Assembly (NCBI GenBank): GCA_047967505.1
Contig: CM106540.1
DNA: 64,000 bases
Strand: one strand, 5' to 3'
Source: Dipteris shenzhenensis
Taxonomy: Eukaryota; Polypodiophyta; Polypodiopsida; Gleicheniales
Both the position numbers and the translations under genes were made by a program. The notes beneath the pieces are model-generated. The model was not told the DNA's origin and searched no databases. It saw only the letters and a program-made list of their open reading frames with translations. This document shows positions 1 to 11,834 of this stretch, piece after piece (the stretch's first letter is position 1; every line of letters begins with the position of its first letter).

Positions 1-430
1 AAGACAGAATTGCAGTATATAAGATCTGATCTGTGTTACAAGGCTTGTGGCAATGATGCTGGCAATAGCCAAGAGGCTTTACAAGGCTAAAAAATGATGT
101 GCACGATGCCGTGAGATAGCCAAATAGGCTTTACAATGGTGGCATGTGTGTGTGAAATCAAGTGCTATCTGCCCATTGAATCAAGCTGCAATGCCTCTGA
201 ACTCTGAAGTCTGCTCACTGAACTGATGAACGTAAGGTTTCAGGTAATGTAATGATGTGAAATCGGATGTGAGCGTATGGACTGACTCCGAGTAGGTACT
301 AGTCGAGAATTTCGGGCATGGCTTAGATTGGCAACTTGGGGAATTCAAAGCGTCCCCTCTATGGCGATCTAGTCTACTCTGATCTAGATCTAAACCAACC
401 GTCGATCGATGAAAAAGCAGCAAATAATTC
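1..430. repeat. Diverged relic of the giant element's gene A upstream region
   Basis: This stretch aligns by eye with about 29270-29800, the sequence upstream of gene A in the inner giant element. Shared landmarks in the same order are units of GGCTTTACAAGGCT, then GGACTGACTCCGA, ACTAGTCG, GGCATGGCTT and AACCAACCGTCGA. Divergence is much higher than between the two main copies, so this is an older third copy. No coding part of the element is attached inside the window. Confidence 0.7.
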
Positions 431-733
431 CTTTTATTTTGTTCTTTTTAAGTGCAAGGTCAGATGCGTCGATGTAGAGGCAAATGTGCATGAAGGAAGT
501 GGTTTTGTCGACGAGGCTCCAATGTGAGTGTAACTTGCGCCACAGTGTGCGTGTGATGTAACGAGCGTGTAGAGCACAAAAAAACAAGCGACTTTCCTTT
601 TTGGAGCACCCTCAAATTCTTCCTGGATCAAGAGATACGACTTGATCTAGGTGGAGGGGCAAAAGGAGTGCAAATGGTGCTCAATGATGATGTGTCACTG
701 TGAGTCACATGCAGTGATGATGTGGCACTATGC

Positions 734-1050
734 TTAACAAGAGGTGTGCCAGTGAAGCTCTTTGCTGAGGTGGCAGGAGTGTGCACATGCAGTGTGTGCA
801 CAGTGTGCCTGGCAAGGGACTGTGCCTGCAGAGGTCAATGCTGAGGTGGCACTGCTGATGTGGCAGAAATGACGTGGCAGTGATGATGTGTCAGGTGACA
901 TGGCCTGATGACGTGGCCTGATGACATGGCCTGATGACACAGCAGTAGGATAGGCTGATGACATGGCTCTGATGGTGATGTGGCAGATAAGGGTGACGTG
1001 TCACTTGATCAACTGGATGATGTGGCAAGTGGATAAGTGCCACATGTCGC
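734..1050. repeat. Degenerate minisatellite (GATGATGTGGCA-like units)
   Basis: Short units such as GTGGCAGTGATGATGTG and CTGATGACATGGC recur many times with substitutions. Open frames across it are by-products of the repeat. No protein family is recognisable. Confidence 0.6.
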
Positions 1051-2470
1051 TCAATGGAAAGCCGAAATCTTTTGAAGATTCTGACAGAATCTTCGAGATT
1101 CCGTCGTCTTCTCCATTGATGGAGGCGGTCGTCGAGCCCATTGGTGGCTGTGTGCTGCGTTGAAGCAAATTGGAGAAGCTATCGTCGTTTGGAGGAGCCC
1201 GTTGTCATTAGAGACGAGCCTTAGTTGCAGAGATTGACTACTCTATGCAAGTATCGATTACCCGAGGGCATAGCCCGTACTGCTACTGGAGCTTGGAGTT
1301 GCGCGTTGTGAGCTAGGAGCATCAGTGATGGTGTGGTTGGGCGTGATGGAGCAGCAGTGATGGTCGAGAGGTTGGGCATGAGACGGAGGTGATGGCACAG
1401 TCGCGGGCATCTCGGCTTAGAGTTTCTTGGCCAGCTAGGCCGCTGGGGAAGCGTGGACAAGGATGGCTGGAGATCCCTGAGCGCAGGAGCCTTTGCTGAT
1501 GCTCTGTGTGTGCTAGAGCGCTGTGCGAGAGAGAGATTGGATGACATGTGAGTCATAGAAGTCATGTAGCCTGTTGGTGGTGACTGGTGGAGCAGCCCGT
1601 GGGCTAGTCGGTTGCTGCTGTCTTGGCGACGCTGGAGCCATCGTTGCGTTTGGACTGGCATTGGCGTAGAGGCTATGGGAGCCCGTAGTCAGTCGTTGAT
1701 GAGAGCGGCGCTATGGCTATGGCCACTCACTACAGTCAAGGACCTTAGAAGTGGCTGGCCACTACTGTCTTGGGAAGAGCCGCGTAGAAGCTAGCTATGG
1801 AGCTACTCCAGGAGATCGTTGGAGCAGGAGATCTCTGCCGTGGAGAAGCAGGCCATAATGGATGGAGCACTGGTGGCACTATAGATTGCTGGCCGATCGT
1901 TGGAGACAGTTGCTTGTGAGCCGTGGAGCAGTTGCGGCTTGTTTAAGGAGCCGCTGTTGGAGTGGGCTCGCCAGCTTGCAGCCGTTTAATCCAATGGAGC
2001 TGGAGAGTCGAGCAAGGAGCTGTTGATGGTCATTAGTTGCCCGTGTGCGCTTGCGAAAGAGAGATTTGTGGGCAAGGTCATTGCAACCCTCACCCGTTGC
2101 GTCTCGTGGAGATTTGGCTCGTTAAACTCTTTCTCTTCTCTCTTCGAAGAGAGATCTCACTAAAGCTTTACTTGTTCTTTGTAGAGATAAGACTCCCTAT
2201 CTTTCCTTTCTTACTCCAAATACAAAGGAATCAGAACACTCTCTCTCACCGTAGATCTCTCAATCTCTCAAGAATATAATTCTCTCGCAGAAGAACAAAA
2301 AATCTTTCACAAACTCTTAAAGGAGATGAACGGAAATATCTCACCAAATGGACGGAATTTTCTCTCAACGGAAGTGAAGGGAAGGATCTCACAATCACTC
2401 AAGAGAACTCTCAATCTCACAATCTCTCTCACACTCTCAAGAAACTCAATGTCTCAGCGGAAGACAAGGG
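1051..2470. other. No recognisable gene; possible leader of a minus-strand LTR element
   Basis: It lies downstream, on the minus strand, of the LTR and primer-binding site at 2471-2740, so it may be the untranslated leader and lost gag region of that retroelement. The frames at 1221-1661 and 1612-1794 match no retroelement protein that I know. Positions 2270-2470 are rich in CTCAATCTCTCAA-like simple sequence. Confidence 0.4.
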
Positions 2471-2483
2471 AGCTTTGATACCA
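2471..2483 (-). promoter_or_regulatory. Primer-binding site of a minus-strand LTR element
   Basis: On the minus strand TGGTATCAAAGCT directly follows the LTR end TTTTGTCA. This resembles the usual plant initiator tRNA-Met primer site TGGTATCAGAGC with one change. It fixes the orientation and the inner boundary of the LTR. Confidence 0.6.
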
Positions 2484-2740
2484 TGACAAAATATGAAGAG
2501 GGGAGAGGAGAAGAGTGGAGATGAGGAGAGAGGGCACATCTAGAGAGCACACCACAAATGACTAACTGTACACTAGAATTAGTTGAAAAAATAGAATATA
2601 TACAAACCCTTTTAGGGTTAGGGTTAGGGGATCTAACCCTTTCCTATATAGCACTCTATAAGGTTAGTGCTATGCACATATGATCACGTGATGGTGCTAT
2701 GCACACATGATCACATGATGTTGAGCATGAACTCTCAACA
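2484..2740 (-). repeat. LTR of a decayed retrotransposon
   Basis: On the minus strand the 257-bp block starts TGTTGAGAGTTCATG, ends TTTTGTCA and is followed by a primer-binding site, which makes it a 5' LTR. It contains a short run of CCCTAA units near 2615-2640. No matching 3' LTR, gag or pol is in the window, so only an end of the element remains. Confidence 0.6.
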
Positions 2741-3812
2741 TCATTTTGTGGAGTACGAGACGTACACTCCTCACTCACAGATCTTCTTGATGGTCCAGAT
2801 CTCAATGCATAAGTTTTAGTTCCTTTGAATATATATCACAACCAGCAAGGATGAGTTATATATTGCTCACGTCCATCATAGATATGCCAAGGTTATCAGT
2901 ACCAAAAAGTTTTAGAATTACCTCTTGTAGTTGATTTCTTTTGCCTTGGTGCCATCTTGTCAGGATGAAAATGCTCACTACTATGAAACTTGTATATACA
3001 AAATGTTTCAAATCCTTAAGATAGTAGAATATAAAATCCTCCAACATAATCCTCCTTAGACATCAATACATATCGAGTAGCGAAGTAGGAAAATATGCAT
3101 CACCCATCTCGACCTCCCATCCATTTTGCTCATAATTGACTAACATTCAGAGTCCTTTAGTTTTCGAACTAACTTTGCTCACATGTCTCTGATGTGTTTT
3201 GCAACCTGCATGGTTTTCAAGACTAAATAACATGTCGGATGTATAGGTGGATGTATATGGGATATAGTAACTATTACAGATGGCTTGCAGAATTGCAAGG
3301 TGCTTATGTCATGACCATTCTCAGTTCATGAACATCTGATTTGCTCTAGGGGTCATTTGGAGGCTAGGACGGCAACACGTGAAACAACCAAAATTATGTA
3401 GTAGCAGTACTAAACAGTACACGTGCCAGAGAGCAGCACCATACATTAGGGTCCAACAATCTGCACTACAGCATCCACAGTAGCACAGCAAGCTGCATGG
3501 GTAGCCAAGACAAAACAGTTGTGCCATCCAGGCAGTTCGGCCTGCCTTGTCTGCACAGGACCCTATAGCAGCTAGGTGTCCAAGAGGGTCCTCAGTTAGC
3601 TCCAAAAGTTGGCTGTCCCCTGCCCAAATTCAGTTAGTAGTAGGGGGGATTTTCATCTCCATTCCTCACTTGCAGCCCAACAAATCAACTTAGTTTCCAC
3701 TGCAGCAAGCAGTTGGCTCCTCAGTTAGTTACTCCAAGGAGGACCTCAGTTGAATTCATTTGCCTCAAGCGATCCATTTTGGGGAGCCTTTAGGTGGATC
3801 AATTGTATTCTT
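2741..3812. other. Intergenic stretch without recognisable genes
   Basis: Frames here are short and unlike any known family. From about 3600 the motif CAGTTAG recurs several times. I see no RNA gene or regulatory signal that I can support. Confidence 0.5.
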
Positions 3813-4165
3813 TGTGAAGATAGTGGGAGAGAGGGAAGGAGTCTCACTTGCGGCTTTCTCACATACACAATGGAGTAATACACACAGAGGTGGAGGCTGA
3901 AAACAGTTTTCCTCTTCTTAGTTGTGAAAGCCAACAGAACTCTAGTACAAAGAAATAGAAGAACCCTATATGTGGGTCTCAAAACCAAACTCAACTAACT
4001 AAGGTGGCATACTAACTGAGCCACAAACTAGAGTAGATAAGGATAGCTGTCATCTAGCTATTACTCGTGGGCGGTGTACCAACTGCATCTGTAGCTAACA
4101 AGTTGGTGACATAAATGCACAACGATCACCCTGGCATATCGCGAGTGGAGCTCGATATCTCAACA
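3813..4165 (-). repeat. 3' LTR of copia-1
   Basis: On the minus strand this 353-bp repeat runs from TGTTGAGATATC to ATCTTCACA. It closely matches the + strand LTR at 9516-9866, so copia-1 and copia-2 belong to one family in opposite orientation. It follows the pol remnant and a polypurine tract, as expected of a 3' LTR. Confidence 0.85.
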
Positions 4166-4177
4166 CTCCCCCTCGGG
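4166..4177 (-). promoter_or_regulatory. Polypurine tract of copia-1
   Basis: On the minus strand GAGGGGGAG immediately precedes the LTR start TGTTGAG. This is the plus-strand priming site of reverse transcription. Its position sets the LTR boundary. Confidence 0.75.
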
Positions 4178-4338
4178 CTCAACCCAATTCCTACACACCA
4201 AGTAGGTCTCTGAACTTGCGCAGCTTCTCTGCACCCAATGCTTTTGTGAATATGTCAGCTACCTGATCCTCTATGCTGACATAAACTAGATCGATAAGAC
4301 CTAGTAAAACCTTCTCCCACACATAGTGATAATGCACT

Positions 4339-6370
4339 TCAATGTGCTTTTTGTTCTAGCATGATAGACTGGGTTATTTTTGCCAAGTGTATACTGCTCA
4401 GGTTGTCACAATAAATGACAACTGGCCCATCTGTAGACTGATGCATATTATAGAGTAGCTTATGCAACCAAGCTACCTCGCATGTAGCCATTACTGCACC
4501 CCTATACTCAGTCTCTATGCTCGACAAGGCAACTGTAGGCTGTTTCTTGCTGCTCCAAGTGACTGTAGCACTCCCAAAAGAGAACACATATCCACTAGTA
4601 GATCGTCTATCACATCAACATAAATGACAAGCAGCATAATCCCTATTTCTATTTTTCTCACATAGAGTGAGAAATCTACCTTGAAAATCTAAAAACCAAT
4701 AGTGACAAGATACTGCCCTATCTTGTCAGACCATGCTCTAGGTGCTTGCTTCAAGCCACACAAGGCTTTCTTCAATCTGCAAACAAACTCAGGATGAATA
4801 GCATGAACATAACCTGTTGGCTGCTCCATAAAGACCTCTTCTTGCAAATCACCATGCAAGAAGGCATTCTTTACATCCATCTGATGTAAAGACCATCCCT
4901 TTGATGTAGCCATACAATGACTGCTCTTACAATTGCCATCCTTGCAACCAAACTGAATGTTTCTTCATAATCAATGCCATATGTTTGTGCATACCCCTTG
5001 ACAACTAATCTTGCCTTGTATCTATTCACAGAACCATCTGCATTGTGCTTGATCTTGTAAACCCACTTACAGCCAATTGCATTCTTGTTTTTAGGCAAAG
5101 GCACCAATTCCCATGTAGCATTGGCTTCCAAGGCATCCATATCTTCATCCATGGCTTTCTCCCATTTTTCATTTCCCATGCCTTGCTCAAAAGAAGTGGG
5201 TTCTGGTTCTTGTATCACTTTGACCATATAGGCATAGTGAATGGCTGTAAATCCATCATATTTTAGCCTATCCATAGGATACCTAGCTCTAGTAGACCTG
5301 CGCAAAATAGGCTCACTTCCAGGTGCTCTCAAAACATCCCTGGTCTTCCTTACTCCAGGTGTAACAACAGAAGGAATACCCAACTCATCATCAATGCTCT
5401 GTTCTGAGCCACTGGATTCACCATCCACATAAGAGTGACCCGCATTCACATCAAACATGGGCTGATCTACCTTCTCTTTTCCTTTTCGTGATACCTGCGT
5501 ACCACTATCTGCATTGCTTTGAGGAGATTCTCCTGATCTCAATCTACCTATCCATGGCGAAGTATGTGAACCACTGCTAGAGGACACTGTAGGTCCACTG
5601 ATATTTTGTGACTGCTGCATTGAATTCTGTGCAACATTACCATTTTGTGCATCTACATCAATCATCACATTTATTGGTTTATACCAACTACTCATCTCAT
5701 AAAAAACAACATCTCTACTCACTGTAAACTTACGAGTAGAAGGGTTAGAGCATCTAAACCCTTTCTGCTGCAGAGAATAACCAATAAAGATGCACTTCTC
5801 AGCTTTTGGATCCAACTTGGACCTCAACTCATCTGGCACATGAACATAGGCAATGCAACCAAAAATTCTCAAATGAGAAATGTCTGGTTTCCTACGAGTA
5901 TACATCTTCTCTGGCGTCATGCCATGTATTGCTACAGTGGGAGTCCTGTTCATTATGTAAACTGCTGTAGCAACTGCTTTAGCCCAATAAGCATTTGGTA
6001 GATCTTTTTCATTTAGCATGGCCCGAGATACCTCTCTAATATGCCTATTTTTCCTTTCTGCAAGTCCATTTTGCTGTGGGGTATGACTGCATGAATACTG
6101 GTGCTTTATGCCATGCTCCTACAGGAACCTTGCAAACTCATTTGAGAGGTACTCTCCCCCTCCATCTGCCCTTAGGCATTTTATTAGCAGGCTTGTTTCT
6201 TTTTCAACCATAGCTTTAAAAGCTTTGAAGTGCCCAAACACTTCACTTTTCTTTTTCATAAAATACACCCAAACTTTTTTGCTAAAGTCATCAATAAAAG
6301 TGACAAAATAGTGACAGCCTCCAATAGATGTAGCTTTAGTAGTCCACACATCAGAGTGGATTAATTCCAA
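4339..6370 (-). pseudogene. pol: Ty1/copia pol remnant (copia-1): integrase, RT and RNase H pieces
   Basis: Read on the minus strand, the remnant opens inside integrase (HSDVW, FIDDFSKKVW, ADGGGEYLS). It continues through the copia integrase C-terminus (FGCIAYVHVP) into reverse transcriptase (GCKWVYKIK, YKARLVVKG, QMDVKNAFLHGDL, CGLKQAPRAW). The RT block with the YVDD catalytic motif is deleted near 4600-4690, and the frame resumes in RNase H ([10 protein letters not shown]). Other lesions are a TAG at 6119-6121 where Gln is expected, a frameshift near 4900, and a frameshift at the end of RNase H. Gag and protease are missing beyond 6370, where unrelated sequence begins. It is a dead, 5'-truncated copy. 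Confidence 0.9.
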
Positions 6371-6377
6371 TGGCTTT

Positions 6378-6720
6378 TTACTCTATTGACATTTTTTTTT
6401 CATACGAGTTGCTGAGAGAATTCATACGAGTCGCTTTACGTGTTGCTTTGGCAGTCATGTGAGTCCTTGGAAGAGCCGATTCCCTTAGCCATGCCTTTAC
6501 AAAGCTTCCTGAGATGAGACGAAGAGAGGGGACGAAGGAGAGAGGAGAGAGGAGAGGAGGAAGGAGGGAGGAGAGTAGAAAGGTGGAAGGAAGGAGGAGA
6601 GTGGAAAGGTGGAAGGAGGGAGGAGAGAGCCGAGAGAGGGGATGAAGGAGGGAGGAGAGAGCCGAGAGAGGGATTGCTGAGACTAGCAAGAAATCGCAAG
6701 CCAAAGCATGGCTCCACTCC
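6378..6720. repeat. GA-rich simple-sequence tract
   Basis: The + strand is almost pure purine around 6510-6680, with units such as GGAGGGAGGAGAG. It borders the truncated end of copia-1. Serine/leucine-rich frames on the minus strand come from the repeat and are not treated as genes. Confidence 0.7.
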
Positions 6721-6964
6721 TGCACAGCGTCTCCCTCATACCACTATTGCTATCGCTCCTTCTGCTACTGTTGCCAGAAGCTTGTATTATATCCTTTGCA
6801 TAGGGAGCAAAGGATTTACATGCGGCGTCTAATTCCAATGCCACAACCATGGCCGCTGCTCGTCACTTTAGGACTTCTAACAAATCTCTCAATGCCCGGC
6901 CAATATCCCCTGGGGCCAGATCTGCACATAGTATCGCGAGGGGGCGAAGGTTAGTAACTAGTGT

Positions 6965-7110
6965 CAGATTGTGGTGGCAAGGCATAATTAGCATCATTAG
7001 TCATCCCTATAATAGCATGTGGTTTTTAAGGCTTAAGATTGTGGTGTGGCAACAAGGCATAATCAGCATCATTAATCATCCCTATAAGATTGTGGCTTTT
7101 AAGGCTTAAG
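6965..7110. repeat. Two tandem ~71-bp units
   Basis: Two adjacent units share GGCATAAT.AGCATCATTA, CATCCCTATAA and TTTTTAAGGCTTAAGATTG. A third partial match to the unit end (AAGATTGTGGCA.CC..GCATAATC) follows near 7110-7133. The region from 7134 to the next gene shows no further structure I can name. Confidence 0.65.
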
Positions 7111-7618
7111 ATTGTGGCATCCTAGCATAATCCAAGTTTGTGAAAGAATCTCGGCCGCCACCTTTCTCACCATCATTCCAGCTCAATGGGTTGTAATGAT
7201 GGCCACATGGCTACTTCTCATTGTGGTGTCAGGGCATAATCGACATTGGAATTAGCTCAAACACCATCTGTTTCACAATCCTCTACCCATTCTCTACCCA
7301 TTTTCAATATTTGCACTCTGCTTTCTCGTGACCACACATCCTGATACTACTCTCTTGTCATTTTCTCCTCTTCATTCTCTCCCACCATTACTTTCTAAGT
7401 CTCTTTGGTTGCCTTCTAGGTTTGCATCACATTGCATTTCTCTCTTTTATCCCTTCTTATTTTCATGATCCGTGTTGGGTTATCATCCCTCTGCTCTCAA
7501 TGCCATGTTGGATTACCATCCCTCTACTCTCAAGATTGTATGTATTCTCTGAGGTCCTCTAATAACCACTTTCTCTAAGCTCCCTCTGTCTTTGGTACCT
7601 TTTGTTGTGTCATCCAAA

Positions 7619-9515
7619 ATGGCTACAGAGGAGGCTTCTATTGAATGGCTTATTGAAGGAGCGAATCTATCACACTCTATTCAGCTCAAGGATGGAAGAA
7701 GGATTGTTAGTGCACATTTCCTTCAAAGTCTTCTTCCCCATACGCACAAGCTCATCTGCCTTAAGGTAGTCATTAAAGGTGAAGCAACAATGAAGGTAAA
7801 GGTTTCATCTGAGTGGGATATTGATGGTCAAGAGCATTACGTACTGGATGCCTCCTTGACAAAAAGGTATGCTCTCATCCACAATACAATCATGGCAGCA
7901 AGTACTATTAGTGATCTTGAAGAGCCTGGTTCATCATCACGTTGTTTTGCTAGTGGATTTTACTCCGAAGAGTTTGGCAAAGAAGGAAAGAAAACCTCTC
8001 AACCATCTCCTTACATGGATCTTGAAGAGTTAAGTCCCATTGAGAAGCCTGGTATGTACCACAATTCTTATAAGTCAAGGACTCATGTTGACATTGAGAT
8101 GATGCAGACTTCACACATTGACTTTGAAGGCTCAAATGAGGACTATTCAAAAGATGAATGTCAGATTAGCAAAAGCATCATACCTTGGATCATGGAGAAC
8201 AAGCAAGCCAATATACTCAAAATGTAGATTGCAAATATAAAGCAAAGAAAGCAAAGCAAGTCACTGAATTACCAAGGGTATACAATGGAAGTATGCTATT
8301 GGAATTTCCTCCAACTTTTGGAAACATCAATGGCATGGAGATAAAATTTGATGTCCACATATGGACTAAACCATCAACCACCAACATGGCTATCTCATGT
8401 ACAGTAAGGCTTAGCTACTATGTTGGCTTATTAAAATTCCATAGGATTACTTGCCCTTATTTTGCAAACAATAAGAAGTTTAACACATCCTTTTTTAGAG
8501 GCTACCTACAAAAGAAGATTGCTCTTGGACTCTTGACTGAAGAGGAGAGGAACAAGATTGTTTGTCACTATTGTCGTAAGCTTGCTTATTGCATTGATAC
8601 TTGTAATTGCATAGTATATTATGTAATGCCATTTGATGAAACAATGACTAGATTGATGGTCCATGTTGGTGAACATCAGCACCCCGTGCAGCCAGGAACA
8701 TCTAAGGCAATGATAGAGAAAACAGAGAAGCTTGTTGCAGATGTTTTGAAGGTGGATAAAAATGTTGGACCACGCAAAGCTCAAATGTGTTGCCAAAGAG
8801 CTCTTCAATTCATCATTGATGAGAGGAGACAATAATGGAGGGGCAAGTGTGGGAGATATAGAGTTGACCAACTTTCTTGAGCAATTGGTACCACTAGTTG
8901 AGAATCAATGGTATGTTTGTTTGTAGCTAAGTGATTTTTTGTTTACTTAACTTTAGAATGGTATAGGGACCTTCTAAATAGTTGACTTGTGATGTTATAG
9001 GTTCAAATGGATTATTGCACAAGAGAAGAAGGCAAGGTTACCTGTTGGGGAAGCTTATGACAACCTTATTTTACTAAAGAAAAGGTATATGTATTCATTC
9101 TTCCATGGAAGTTGTTTTCCAGGGCAAGGCTAGCCAGATGAAAAATGTTTTGTTTTTGAAATGTCAACCAATGGTCCAGCATCTAGTGTGGATCTTGTCA
9201 ATCGGATGAGAAGAGGAGGAAATTGTGATTTGAGGAATTCACGGGTACAATTTGGTCACACCCATCGAGTGATTGGGTGGAGCACAATGGCATGTCATGT
9301 TTATGATCCTAGGTATAACTTCCCTCCATCCTTATGTATCCATGTTGCTATCATCAAGAGAGTTGTGGTATAATATTTAATAATGTTGGCTTTGTCTACC
9401 AGTGTGCAGGAACTAATGACCATTGCCACATGTGAGATGAAAGATGAAGATGCTGCAAACCAAATCCTATTTTGGGAGATGTTGAATGCCACAATGAAAG
9501 AATGTGGGTATCCCC
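7619..9515 (+). pseudogene. Truncated MULE-like transposase gene
   Basis: The frame opens with MATEEASIEW. The central part (about 8270-8830) has a Cys/His arrangement typical of FLYWCH/WRKY-GCM1 zinc fingers of MULE-like transposases: CPYF, then CHYC, then CNC, ending GEHQHP. Downstream pieces separated by probable introns carry FEMSTNGPASS and HTHRV.GWSTMACHVYDP, resembling the start of a MULE DDE domain, then TCEMKDEDAANQ. Frames change near 8200 and 8830, a TAG lies at 9131-9133, and the expected first catalytic Asp reads Gly (QFGHTHR). The gene is cut by the copia-2 LTR at 9516. Assignment to MULE rather than another DDE family is by pattern only. Confidence 0.6.
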
Positions 9516-9866
9516 TGTTAAGATATCAAGCTCCACTCGCATATGCCAGGGTGACCATTGTGCATTTATGTCACCGACTTGTTAGCTGTAGATGCGGTTG
9601 GTACACCGCCCACAAATAATAGCTGGATGATAGCTATCCTTATCTACTCTAGTTCGTGGCTCAGTTAGTATGCCACCTTGGTTAGTTGAGTTTGGTTTGA
9701 GACCTACATATAGGGTTCTTCTATTTCTTTGTACTAGAGTTCTTTTGGCATATACAACTAAGAAGAGGAAAACTATTTTCAGCCTCCACCGTTGTGTGTA
9801 TTCCCCCATTGTGTATGTGAGAAAGCTGCAAGTGAGACTCCTTCCGTCTCTCCCACTATCTTCACA
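9516..9866 (+). repeat. 5' LTR of copia-2
   Basis: The 351-bp repeat runs from TGTTAAGATATC to ATCTTCACA and is followed at once by a tRNA-Met primer site. It matches the copia-1 3' LTR at 3813-4165 on the opposite strand. It interrupts the MULE-like gene. No 3' LTR of this copy is present. Confidence 0.85.
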
Positions 9867-9881
9867 TGGTATCAGAGGCTT
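9867..9881 (+). promoter_or_regulatory. Primer-binding site of copia-2
   Basis: TGGTATCAGAGGCTTG abuts the LTR end and is complementary to the 3' end of plant initiator tRNA-Met apart from late mismatches. It confirms + orientation. Confidence 0.8.
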
Positions 9882-10393
9882 GTTCGTGGTAAGGAGCTCA
9901 AGAAAGCAAACCAAGTTGGCGGTGTCCTGGTAAGAGGACCAGTGTTGCTTTCCTATTTCGAGTTTGGGAGCAAATCTCTGCAGGTAGCACAGCCAGAAGT
10001 GCAAGAGTGCACTGCCTCAGATTGAGACGCCCTTTGCGGTGTGTCAAGAGCACAGTATATGATTCGAGGCCATTTCGGGGCCCATTTTGAAGGCCATTTT
10101 GGGGCCCGTTTTGAAGGCAGAAGTTCTTCGCAGGCACTCAGAAAAAGGCCCTGTTTTGGCTGTACGACCATTGCTCGGCTAGTCAGTGAAAAGTTTCTGT
10201 AGAAATTCCATCGTATGCCTGTGTGCAGAGATATTGGGAGTTGCAGAATCATGCTTGTTGCCTATTGATGTAAAATTGTCACTAGGAAGTTACTGTGTGG
10301 TGAAATACCACTTTCGTAAGTTTTGCAGATCTGCCCGTGTGAGGCAAAAGTTGTGTTTTTTTGCAGCGACAGAATATTTTGCAATGTTCTATA

Positions 10394-11531
10394 ATGGCAT
10401 CTGATTCTCTTTTGTAGATTGTCACTGAAAAGCTTGACAAGAACTACTTCCAGGAATGGAAGTTTAGAATGACGAATTTCCTTATGGGAAAAGGCTATTG
10501 GGAGTTCATTACAGGAAATGAAGAAGAACGTGTTCTTCCTAACGTTCCCAATCAACAGGAAATGCAGGCATTTAATGGATGGCATGAGAGAGCCAGGAAA
10601 GTTATGTACTGGCTGTCTATCAGTATTTCAGACTCTATGATTGTGCATATTCAGGATGCAAGTATGCCAAAGGAGTCATGGGATACTTTGGCAAAAATGT
10701 ACACAGCACAAATATGCAAGCCAGGAAAATGCAGCTCAAATAGGAGTTGCACAATGTGCAAAGAGAAAATTTGAGCATAAATGACTACCACATGAAGGTG
10801 AAGAAAATTGCAGATGCACTTGCTTCCATTGGGTCACCAGTGGAAGATGATGATCTAGTTTCTGTGACCTTGAATGGTCTAGGAAAGGATTATGCACAGT
10901 TCCGGACATCCATTGCCTTCCGTGAAAAATTTCCTAATTTTGAAGAGTTGTTTGCTCTTCTAATTTCTGAAGAGCAGAGAAATGGGGGTGCATTTTCTTC
11001 AAGAGGAACTTCAAAAGAAACTGTCTTCTACTCAAATGCTAGAAGAGGTAGAGGCAGAGGTAGAGGAGGCCGATCTGCAGGCCATGGTAGAACTCAGAAT
11101 ATGCAGCAAACTCAAGAAAACTAGTCCTATGGAGGAGGACATGGTAACTCTAGAGGCAGGGGGAACCAAAGAGGCCGTGGTGGATGGCAGAGAGGCCAAA
11201 ATGCAAACAGCAATGTTGAATGCTACTATTATGGTAAAATGGGTCATATGGCTAAGGACTGCTACAAAAAGTAGAATGACATTATGAATGGAAAATTGTA
11301 GCAAGGCAATTATGCATCTTCCAATAGAGAGGGTGATGACGGAAATGAGCATCTATTTATGGTGTAGCATATGACCAATTCTGTGACAAGCGCAGAAGAA
11401 CGAAATGATGTGTGGTATGTTGACTCAGGTGCGTCAAACCACATGACAGGTCATGCAGAATGGATGCAGGATGCAAGGAAAATGGAAAAGCCAGGATTTG
11501 TGGAGACTAGTGATGATACTGCACATCCTAT
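10394..11531 (+). pseudogene. gag: Ty1/copia gag and start of protease (copia-2)
   Basis: The frame starts ATGGCATCTGAT and shows a copia gag (EKLDKNYFQEWKF, SINDYHMKVKKIADAL, GLGKDYAQFRTSI). A Gly/Arg-rich stretch (RRGRGRGRGG) is followed by a zinc knuckle with its second Cys changed to Tyr (CYYYGKMGHMAKDC), then the aspartic protease (WYVDSGASNHMTGH). One frameshift lies near 10720. Six in-frame TAG codons occur, at 10415, 10741, 11122, 11272, 11299 and 11365, most where Gln would fit. The gene ends inside protease where copia-3 begins at 11532; integrase and RT of this copy are absent. Confidence 0.85.
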
Positions 11532-11820
11532 TGTTGGGATATCTCAAGGTGTATGCCTCAGGCACACCTTATGTTTCTATGTGTGAGTGCTAGAGGCACA
11601 GTTAGGTGCCCACAAGCACAGTTAGGTGGTGGAAAAGCCACATAGGATGATTGAGTGAATCTAGGAGCAGATTGAGGAGATGATTGTGGAGCTTTGAGGT
11701 CATCAGTGATGTCAGTGACCTTGTATGAGGTGCCTACTTAAGGACCTCTTTCTTCTTCATTCTATATGCAAGTATTCTGATTTTGTGTCAACTCTACTCT
11801 TTCCTTTCAGTGTTCCAACA
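11532..11820 (+). repeat. 5' LTR of copia-3
   Basis: The 289-bp block runs from TGTTGGGATATC to TGTTCCAACA, giving inverted ends TGTTGG and CCAACA. A primer site follows directly. It has no similarity to the copia-1/2 LTR beyond the ends. It lies inside the copia-2 protease frame, so copia-3 is the younger element. Confidence 0.8.
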
Positions 11821-11834
11821 TGGTATCAGAGCCA
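11821..11834 (+). promoter_or_regulatory. Primer-binding site of copia-3
   Basis: TGGTATCAGAGCCA directly follows the LTR and fits the plant initiator tRNA-Met 3' end. Confidence 0.85.

Noticed and set aside
9670-9933. Small proteins with FGLRPTYRVLLFLCTRVLL, also at 3746-3994
   Set aside because: They lie in the copia-1/2 LTRs and are shadows of LTR sequence.
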